In this document: in pieces, positions 5,722-9,945 of the stretch | Layout: each line of letters starts with the position of its first letter | Position numbering within the stretch: position 1 is the first letter of the stretch | Source: Candidatus Coliplasma caballi | GTDB lineage: Bacteria; Bacillota; Clostridia; Oscillospirales; CAG-382 | DNA: 9,945 bases | NCBI GenBank assembly: GCA_018065365.1 | Contig: JAGHTH010000024.1 | Span: forward strand, 1-9,945 | Direction: 5' to 3' | Notes under the pieces: model-generated | The model's input: only the letters and a program-made list of their open reading frames with translations | The model's database searches: none | What the model was told of the DNA's origin: nothing | Program-made: the position numbers and the translations under genes

Positions 5722-7053
5722 TCAGTTGAGTTCGGTAATACCGTCGATGCGGAGCGCGAACGCGGGCGCTGCCTGCACGTAGGATTCCAGGAACTGACCG
5801 TCGGAAATGACGTTGTTCGCGTCGTTGGTCCAGTCAGCGTTGGTATCGGTAGCGTAGCACCAGGTTACGTTCTTGCCGCCAACGGTGAACTTGGAGGTGT
5901 CGAACACCTTGATCTTGCCGGACTTGATGTCTGCGACGACTTCAGCGACCTTTTCAGCGGTGCCTGCTGCGCAAGCTTTGCCGAGTTCGGTGGTGGTAAC
6001 GGCTTCCTTCTCGTAGCCGGCTGCCCAGTTGGTAGCGATGTCGCTGCCGTTGATCGCGCAAGCCAGAGCGTACTGGTAGTAAACGAACCAGTTGTTCGTA
6101 GCGGAGGTCAGAGCGCCGTCCGGGCAAGCGTCCAGCATGGACACGTTGTAACCGACGGAGTAAACGGTCTTGCCGTTCGTAAGAGCTTCCTGCACTGCGG
6201 TAGGAGCGCCTGCGGAGTCAGCGTGCTGAGAAATGATGCAGCATCCGCGGTCGATCAGAAGCTGAGCCGCTGCCTTTTCCTTGTCGAAATCGAACCAGGA
6301 AGAAGTGTACTGCACGTCCATAACGACGTTCGGAACGATGGACTTCAGACCGAGGTAGAACGCGGTGTAACCGGAAACGACTTCCGCGTAGTTGAACGCG
6401 CCGACGTAACCGATCTTGTAGTTGTCGCCGTCTTTGTTGGCGTCGGTCAGTTTGCCGCCGTCGATCAGTTCTTTCAGTTTCAGACCTGCGACAACGCCGG
6501 ATACGTAGCGGCACTGATACACGCCGGTGAAGCAGTTGGAGAAGTTCTTGTAGCCGAGACCGGCAGCGGTATCGCCGGTTGCCGCAACGAAATGAACGTT
6601 CGGATATTCTTCAGCGAGCGTCTGCATGTATGCCTGATGGCCGTAGGAGTTGGAGAAGATGTAGGTGCATCCGTCCGCGATCAGCTGTTTGCCCGCGGTA
6701 ACGACTGCGTCGGACTCCGGAACGACGAGCTTCCACACGAGCTGCTCGTCTGCGATGCCCAGGTTCTTCGCAGCGGTCTTGATGCCGTCCATGTGTGCTT
6801 TGGTGTAACCTTCGGTTTCGTCGCCGATCATGATCAGACCGATCTTAACGGCGGAAACGTCGCCCGTGAGCGAAACTTCGCTTGCGGTGGTGTTGACAGA
6901 ACCCTGTTTAGCGACTTCTTTGGTGCCTTCCCAGCCGTACCAGGTCGGGAGTTCTGCATCGTCGGAAGTTTCGGACTCGCCGCAGGATGCAAAGGTCAGA
7001 ACGACCGCGAACACCATGACGAGCGCGAGGAGGAGAGAGAGAATTTTTTTCAT
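5722..7053 (-). CDS. BMP-family nucleoside-binding lipoprotein of an ABC importer
   Basis: This 443-residue extracytoplasmic binding protein has a lipoprotein signal peptide: basic start MKKI, hydrophobic core to residue 20, and FASCG with the lipidated Cys at 24. Phe at -3 is less common than Leu but acceptable. A short acidic linker follows. The BMP (Med/PnrA-like) domain covers about 69-385 with IGLIMIGDETEGYTKAHMDG, GVYQCRYVSGVVAG, KIGYVGAFNYAEVVSGYTAF and IISQHADSAGAPTAVQEA. Characterised BMP proteins (PnrA/TmpC, BmpA of Bacillus and lactococci) bind purine or other nucleosides. The Met at 7053 is chosen because AGAGGA lies a few bases upstream and it begins a proper signal peptide; the longer frame adds only a lysine-rich stretch. 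A 78-base gap without a terminator separates it from xpt, so it is probably cotranscribed. A tail of about 55 residues follows the core domain. The exact ligand is inferred. Confidence 0.92.
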   Translation of the reverse strand: MKKILSLLLALVMVFAVVLTFASCGESETSDDAELPTWYGWEGTKEVAKQGSVNTTASEVSLTGDVSAVKIGLIMIGDETEGYTKAHMDGIKTAAKNLGIADEQLVWKLVVPESDAVVTAGKQLIADGCTYIFSNSYGHQAYMQTLAEEYPNVHFVAATGDTAAGLGYKNFSNCFTGVYQCRYVSGVVAGLKLKELIDGGKLTDANKDGDNYKIGYVGAFNYAEVVSGYTAFYLGLKSIVPNVVMDVQYTSSWFDFDKEKAAAQLLIDRGCCIISQHADSAGAPTAVQEALTNGKTVYSVGYNVSMLDACPDGALTSATNNWFVYYQYALACAINGSDIATNWAAGYEKEAVTTTELGKACAAGTAEKVAEVVADIKSGKIKVFDTSKFTVGGKNVTWCYATDTNADWTNDANNVISDGQFLESYVQAAPAFALRIDGITELN

Positions 7054-7131
7054 TTTTGTTCCTCTTTCTGTTTTGTTTATTTTCTTTTTTTCTTTTTTAC
7101 GTTTTTTCGGGGGAAAAGAAAGCAAGGCGTT

Positions 7132-7704
7132 TCAGCAGAACGCAATGCCTTCCTCTTCACTCATGGAACTGATCCGCGCGAGCGATTCGATCCGGAGACC
7201 TTCTTCGCGCAATTCTTTTCCGCCGGGCTGGAACGCCTTTTCAATGGCGATGCCCGCGCCGACGCATTCCGCACCGGACTTTTTGATCAATTCCAACAGG
7301 GCGCGCAGCGCGCTCCCTTTCGCAAGGAAGTCGTCGATCACGAGAATGCGATCGCCTTCGTTCAGAAACTCCTTGGAAACTACGATGTTGTATGTTCTTT
7401 CGTGGGTATAGGAATATACCTGCGAGGTATAGACGTCCGCGAAAATATTGTTGGTAACCGTCTTTTTCGCAAAAACCAACGGGCAGCCGAACTTGAGCGC
7501 CGTCAGCGCCGCGATCCCGATCCCGCTCGCTTCGATCGTCAGGATCTTGTTGATCCCTTCGTCTTTGTAGAGCCGGTAGAACTCCTCCGCGAGTTGATAT
7601 AAGAAGGGCGCGTCGATCTGGTGATTCAGGAATCGGTCAACCTTGAGTACGTTGCCCGCACCGATCCTTCCGTCTTTTAAGATCCGTTCTTCCAACAATT
7701 TCAT
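7132..7704 (-). CDS. xpt: Xanthine phosphoribosyltransferase
   Basis: The 190-residue length is close to the 194 residues of Bacillus Xpt. The enzyme makes XMP from xanthine and PRPP in the cytoplasm, feeding salvaged xanthine into GMP synthesis. Visible features are the family-typical VDRFLNHQID at 22-31, IEASGIGIAALTALKFG at 57-73, FAKK at 78-81, the PRPP loop ILVIDDFLAKG at 120-130 with the two acidic residues, and IEKAFQPGG at 154-162. These separate Xpt from Apt and Hpt. It begins 18 bases after the stop of the upstream PRTase, with a weak AAGGGAG about 9 bases before its ATG. In Bacillus, xpt is controlled by a purine riboswitch; none is seen here because it is the second gene of an operon with a short leader. 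Confidence 0.93.
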   Translation of the reverse strand: MKLLEERILKDGRIGAGNVLKVDRFLNHQIDAPFLYQLAEEFYRLYKDEGINKILTIEASGIGIAALTALKFGCPLVFAKKTVTNNIFADVYTSQVYSYTHERTYNIVVSKEFLNEGDRILVIDDFLAKGSALRALLELIKKSGAECVGAGIAIEKAFQPGGKELREEGLRIESLARISSMSEEEGIAFC

Positions 7705-7722
7705 TCTTCTTTTCTCCCTTCG

Positions 7723-8301
7723 TCAGTCGATCGGTTTTCCGTCGGGAGTAAAGAGCGGCAATTTTTCGAGGTAAATGATGTCCTTGCGGTCGATCGCGTC
7801 GCCTTCCGCCAGGATCGCCATTCTGCCGACGACGTTGCCGCCGATCTGGCGTACCAACTCCTCGAGAGCGCTCAGTGATTCTCCGGTCGAGATCACGTCG
7901 TCAACGATCAGAATGCGGCTGCCTTTGATCAGCGCCGCGTCTCCGCCGTCCAGATACAGATGCTGCAAACGGTTGGTCGTGATCGAGCGGACTTCAATGG
8001 AGTAAATGTCAGTCATATACAGTTTGGTCGCTTTGCGCGCGATGATGTGGCGCTTGTCCCCGTGCTGTCTCGCCATTTCGTGGATCAAAGGAATGCCCTT
8101 TGCTTCCGCGGTCAGCAGATAGTCGTACTCCGGCGCCTTCTTTAACAGCGCGGCGGCGGCTTTCTCGGTCAGCTCCACGTCCCCGAAAATAACAAAACCC
8201 GCAATGGACAGATTCTCATTGAGCGGGCATATGGGCAGACTTCTTTTGCATCCCGCGACCGTAATATCGTAATACAATTGTTGTTTTTTCTGATTTTCCA
8301 T
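7723..8301 (-). CDS. Purine phosphoribosyltransferase-like protein (adenine-PRT-related family)
   Basis: This 192-residue type I phosphoribosyltransferase is the first gene of the salvage operon. The PRPP loop RILIVDDVISTGES is at 129-142. LTAEAKGIPLIHEMARQHG at 63-81 and ARKATKLYM at 88-96 resemble the nucleobase-side elements of adenine phosphoribosyltransferases (Apt, COG0503). An N-terminal hood of about 50 residues (NLSIAGFVIFGDVELT) would shape base specificity. Apt proteins are usually 170-180 residues, so this may be a separate purine-PRTase subgroup; its base cannot be decided by eye, so no symbol is given. The ATG (8299-8301) has GAGGAG about 8 bases upstream. Pairing with xpt and a nucleoside transporter supports use of imported or released purine base. 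Confidence 0.85.
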   Translation of the reverse strand: MENQKKQQLYYDITVAGCKRSLPICPLNENLSIAGFVIFGDVELTEKAAAALLKKAPEYDYLLTAEAKGIPLIHEMARQHGDKRHIIARKATKLYMTDIYSIEVRSITTNRLQHLYLDGGDAALIKGSRILIVDDVISTGESLSALEELVRQIGGNVVGRMAILAEGDAIDRKDIIYLEKLPLFTPDGKPID

Positions 8302-8363
8302 CGAATATTTCTCCTCACTTTGTGTATGATTGCGAAAGAACTTCGTAGAAAAAATGATACTTT

Positions 8364-8393
8364 ATTTTAACATACCGCTTCGACTCTTGTCAA
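8364..8393 (-). promoter_or_regulatory. Sigma-A promoter of the purine/nucleoside operon
   Basis: On the minus strand, TTGACA (8388-8393) and TAAAAT (8364-8369) are separated by 18 bases, with TGT directly before the -10, an extended -10 element. Transcription should start near 8357, giving a leader of about 56 bases before the ATG at 8301. That leader is too short to hold a purine riboswitch. Confidence 0.8.
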
Positions 8394-8436
8394 CCCTTTT
8401 TGCAAAACTTATGATAGAAAAAAGTCGAAAAAGCGG
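8375..8436. repeat. Imperfect inverted repeat spanning the operon promoter -35
   Basis: CCGCTTCGACT (8375-8385) in the promoter spacer is the reverse complement of AGTCG...AAGCGG at 8423-8436, apart from three extra A residues in the right copy. The -35 hexamer lies between them. It could be a paired operator or a chance product of the overlapping terminator hairpin at 8424-8450. No known repressor site is recognised. Confidence 0.4.
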
Positions 8437-8450
8437 CACGTGTTTTTGAC
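8418..8450 (-). terminator. Second terminator-like hairpin downstream of ribU
   Basis: On the minus strand GTCAAAAA (8450-8443) pairs with TTTTT-C-GAC (8432-8424) with one bulged C and a 10-nt loop, followed directly by six T (8423-8418). The stem is AT-rich but the U-tract is well placed, just upstream of the next operon's promoter. Confidence 0.5.
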
Positions 8451-8460
8451 AAAATAGACA

Positions 8461-8506
8461 AAACGCCCCGCGCTTTCTCCAACCGGCAGCCGCACGGAAC
8501 GCTTTT
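8461..8506 (-). terminator. GC-rich hairpin overlapping the ribU stop, probable terminator
   Basis: On the minus strand CGTTCCGTGC (from about 8502 down) can pair with GCGCGGGGCG (ending at 8464) through several G-U pairs around an 18-nt loop that itself can fold. CGTTTTGTCTATTTTG follows as a U-rich tail. It begins at the stop codon. Several wobble pairs make this weaker evidence than for the other terminators. Confidence 0.45.
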
Positions 8507-9081
8507 TAATCCAGATACCGACGGATCACCGGGTAGATCGCAAACACCAGCACCGTGTCGATCGCGCCTTTGAGCAGCGTAAACGGCAGGTTGAATATCA
8601 ACAGACATTCCGGCAGCGTGTCCGCGAACGGCAGGATCTTTTGGTACATCGCGAGAATGGCCTCCAACGGCTGCAATCTCATGTACATCGGATAGGAAAC
8701 GTATAAATTGAGCGGGAAACTGAGCGCCGCCATGGAAACCACGCCGATCGCACTCCCGAGCACCGCCGACTTTTTGGTACGCTTTACGCGGTAAATCCAG
8801 CCCGCCGGCACGACGAAACAGCAGCCGAGCAGGAAATTGCAGAGTTCTCCCACTCCGCCCGACGTCGTCGTTATCAGTTTGATGAGGTTTTTGATCAGAC
8901 AAACGATCGCTCCCGCGACCGGCCCGTACGCAAACGACGCCAACAGCGCCGGCAGCTCGGACAGATCCATCCGCACGAACGACGGAATCAGAAACGGGAT
9001 CGGAAACTCCAAAAACATAAGGAGCGTCGCGATCGCCGACAGCAACGCGACCGTTGCCGCCTTTTTGGATGAAAAACGCAT
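8506..9081 (-). CDS. ribU: Riboflavin-binding S component of an ECF transporter
   Basis: This 191-residue integral membrane protein with about six hydrophobic helices should bind riboflavin (or FMN) with high affinity and use the shared EcfA-EcfA'-EcfT energising module, whose genes are not in this window. RibU landmarks are FPIPFLIPSFVRMDLSELPA near residues 26-45, IKNLIKL around 63-69, GELCNF near 78-83 and FNLPFTLLKGAIDTVL near 154-169. The upstream FMN riboswitch is decisive support for flavin uptake. ATG at 9079-9081 is preferred over the in-frame GTG two codons earlier because GGGAG lies 7 bases before the ATG but only 1 base before the GTG. The gene appears to be monocistronic: terminator-like hairpins follow it and a new promoter begins beyond them. 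Confidence 0.93.
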   Translation of the reverse strand: MRFSSKKAATVALLSAIATLLMFLEFPIPFLIPSFVRMDLSELPALLASFAYGPVAGAIVCLIKNLIKLITTTSGGVGELCNFLLGCCFVVPAGWIYRVKRTKKSAVLGSAIGVVSMAALSFPLNLYVSYPMYMRLQPLEAILAMYQKILPFADTLPECLLIFNLPFTLLKGAIDTVLVFAIYPVIRRYLD

Positions 9082-9088
9082 ATTCACA

Positions 9089-9108
9089 CTCCCGGAGGAC
9101 CTCTCCGG
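9089..9108 (-). promoter_or_regulatory. Hairpin overlapping the ribU ribosome binding site
   Basis: On the minus strand CCGGAG (9108-9103) pairs with CTCCGG (9097-9092) around AGGTC. The last two stem bases belong to the GGGAG ribosome binding site (9093-9089). The hairpin is positioned to reduce ribosome access, which would add translational control below the terminator-type riboswitch platform. Confidence 0.55.
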
Positions 9109-9151
9109 TCGCCTTCTTTCGATGTTGTTTGCAGACGTATGCGACGCCTGC

Positions 9152-9175
9152 GGCTTTTTTCACGTGAAAAAAGCC
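9152..9175. repeat. Perfect 24-nt palindrome in the ribU leader
   Basis: GGCTTTTTTCAC and its exact reverse complement GTGAAAAAAGCC meet without a gap (centre CACGTG). On the minus strand its first half is the U-tract of the terminator at 9178-9209, so terminator tail and palindrome share bases. A further weak hairpin (GCAG..ACG..CTGC, 9131-9151) follows. Confidence 0.8.
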
Positions 9176-9209
9176 AAAAGAACCCGCGGTTTTGGCACCA
9201 CGGGTTCTT
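9167..9209 (-). terminator. Intrinsic terminator of the FMN riboswitch expression platform
   Basis: On the minus strand AAGAACCCGTGG (9209-9198) pairs with CCGCGGGTTCTT (9189-9178), 12 pairs including one G-U, around an 8-nt loop. UUUU-GGC-UUUUUU (9179-9167) follows. It starts 19 bases beyond the riboswitch aptamer, the normal place for FMN-induced termination, so high FMN should switch ribU off. Confidence 0.88.
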
Positions 9210-9228
9210 CTGAATGCTTCACAAATTC

Positions 9229-9333
9229 ACTTCTTTCGTCCCGACTTTACGGTCGGTACAGGAATTCCACCTGTTCTTGCCTTGCGGCTCGCAGACTTTA
9301 CTGCCGATTGGGAGTTTCGCCCTTCCCCGAAGT
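9229..9333 (-). ncRNA. FMN riboswitch (RFN element) controlling ribU
   Basis: Read on the minus strand, the conserved RFN blocks appear in order: ACTTCGGGG with AGGGCGAAACTCCC, then ATCGGCAGTAAAGTCTGCGAG, GGTGGAATTCC, ACCGACCGTAAAGTCGGGACG and GAAAGAAGT. P1 is ACTTC (9333-9329) with GAAGT (9233-9229). The GTAAAGTC pairs of both hairpin arms match the FMN-binding core. A terminator follows at 9178-9209 and ribU begins at 9081. FMN binding is expected to favour the terminator. No strong promoter is seen just upstream; only AT-rich sequence (9334-9380) separates it from the repeat array. Confidence 0.96.
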
Positions 9334-9382
9334 GTGTTATGAAATTTTCGAGATTCGGAATATTTCGGGAACTTTAACTCTA

Positions 9383-9506
9383 ACCTCGGTTTGCGAGGAC
9401 GGCATTTTGTCCGACCTCAATTTGCGAGGACGTCATTTTATCCGGCCTCGGTTTGCGAGGACGTCATTTTGTCCAACCTCGTTTCGCGAGAACGTCAGTT
9501 CTCGCC
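9383..9506. repeat. Tandem 31-bp units between tuf and the FMN riboswitch
   Basis: Units start at 9383, 9414, 9445 and 9476 with no spacers. The first three are close copies (about 3-5 differences); the fourth is diverged and is followed by a partial unit to about 9529. Each unit carries CCTC..TTTGCGAGG and GGAC..ATTTT.TCC, which can pair within the unit, so a transcript would form a chain of small hairpins. In the fourth unit GCGAGAAC-GTCA-GTTCTCGC (9486-9505) makes a perfect 8-bp stem. No T run follows on the minus strand, so tuf termination here is unproven. Confidence 0.88.
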
Positions 9507-9534
9507 ATTTCGAGGACGGCAGTCCGAGAAATAT

Positions 9535-9945
9535 TTACTCTTTAATCTCGATAACGACGCCGGCACCGACGGTGTGGCCACCCTCACGGATAGCGAAACG
9601 AAGGTTCTTTTCCATTGCGATAGGAGTGATCAGTTCGACGTTCATCGCAACGTTGTCGCCGGGTTTGCACATTTCAACGCCGTCCGGCAGAGTGATAACG
9701 CCGGTAACGTCGGTGGTGCGGAAATAGAACTGAGGACGATAGTTGGAGAAGAAGGGCTTATGACGGCCGCCTTCTTTTTCCGTCAGGACGTAAACCTGGC
9801 CGACAAACTTCGTGTGAGGGTTGACAGAACCGGGCTTGCAGAGAACCTGACCTCTTTCGATCTCTTTCTTCTGGATACCACGGAGCAGGCAGCCGATGTT
9901 ATCGCCGGCCTCAGCGTAGTCCATGATCTTACGGAACATTTCGAT
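9535..9945 (-). CDS. tuf: Translation elongation factor EF-Tu, C-terminal part (5' end outside window)
   Basis: 136 codons and a TAA stop are visible, about the last third of a roughly 400-residue protein. EF-Tu delivers aminoacyl-tRNA to the ribosome as a GTP complex; the GTPase domain lies outside the window. The visible part covers the end of domain 2 and domain 3: AGDNIGCLLRG, IERGQVLCKPGSVNPHTKF, GGRHKPFFSNYRPQFYFRTTDVTG, PGDNVAMNVELITPIAMEK and LRFAIREGGHTVGAGVV. His in EGGHTVG replaces the more common Arg. Codon choice is plainer and less GC-skewed than in the neighbours, as expected for a highly expressed gene. Some genomes carry two tuf copies, so its wider neighbourhood cannot be guessed. 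Confidence 0.97.
   Translation of the reverse strand: MEMFRKIMDYAEAGDNIGCLLRGIQKKEIERGQVLCKPGSVNPHTKFVGQVYVLTEKEGGRHKPFFSNYRPQFYFRTTDVTGVITLPDGVEMCKPGDNVAMNVELITPIAMEKNLRFAIREGGHTVGAGVVIEIKE

Noticed and set aside
4990..7602. 870-codon open frame on the plus strand
   Set aside because: It runs antisense across the ATPase, lipoprotein and xpt genes and two intergenic gaps. Its composition (runs of Arg, Val, Phe, Asp) follows from the GC-rich wobble positions of the real genes, and it shows no domain motif.
8333..8345. PurR-type operator (CGAA-AGAAC-TTCG) in the operon leader
   Set aside because: Only 4-bp half-sites, downstream of the inferred start, and not matching the extended Bacillus PurBox. 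Too weak to call.
8390..9163. 257-codon minus-strand frame overlapping ribU
   Set aside because: It is a different frame of the same region; ribU has the membrane helices and family motifs, while this frame is Arg/Gly/Asp-rich and starts within the riboswitch platform.
9383..9506. CRISPR array
   Set aside because: The 31-bp units are contiguous with no unique spacers, there are only four, they are diverged, and no cas gene is in the window.

Overview
The window looks like a chromosomal segment of a fairly GC-rich Bacillota, most likely an uncultured Clostridia-type gut anaerobe. The basis is the gene set (a CD4+-type nucleoside ABC transporter of the BmpA/NupA-NupOPQ kind, Xpt, an ECF-type RibU under an FMN riboswitch), AGGAGG-like ribosome binding sites, sigma-A promoter elements and strongly GC-biased third codon positions. 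Species cannot be read from the sequence.

Left part, + strand (1-1289): the last 73 codons of an ADP-ribosylglycohydrolase-family gene, a terminator-like hairpin, a 44-nt near-perfect palindrome, then a complete ribokinase-type PfkB sugar kinase. The interval 1290-1838 holds no convincing gene. It carries a mosaic of short direct and inverted repeats plus the terminator of the convergent operon.

Centre, - strand (8393 down to 1705): one probable six-gene transcription unit for purine/nucleoside uptake and salvage. In transcription order it contains an adenine-PRT-like phosphoribosyltransferase, xanthine phosphoribosyltransferase (xpt), a BMP-family lipoprotein, a two-domain ABC ATPase and two permeases. 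A good sigma-A promoter lies at 8364-8393. A strong hairpin plus U-tract follows the lipoprotein gene inside the operon, and a clear terminator lies at 1718-1746. The last three genes are joined by ATGA overlaps. The transporter would import nucleosides or bases, the PRTases would convert bases to nucleotides with PRPP, and the convergent kinase (perhaps with the glycohydrolase-family protein) could use the released ribose.

Right part, - strand (9945 down to 8418): the 3' end of tuf (EF-Tu), an array of 31-bp tandem units, a full FMN riboswitch with an intrinsic terminator and further hairpins, then ribU, the riboflavin-binding S component of an ECF transporter, followed by two terminator-like hairpins just upstream of the purine operon promoter.

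No wholly new system is evident. The items most worth a second look are the palindromic leader of the kinase gene, whose left arm is also complementary to the Shine-Dalgarno region; the two repeat families; the compound FMN riboswitch expression platform; and the strictly asymmetric ATP sites of the ABC protein.
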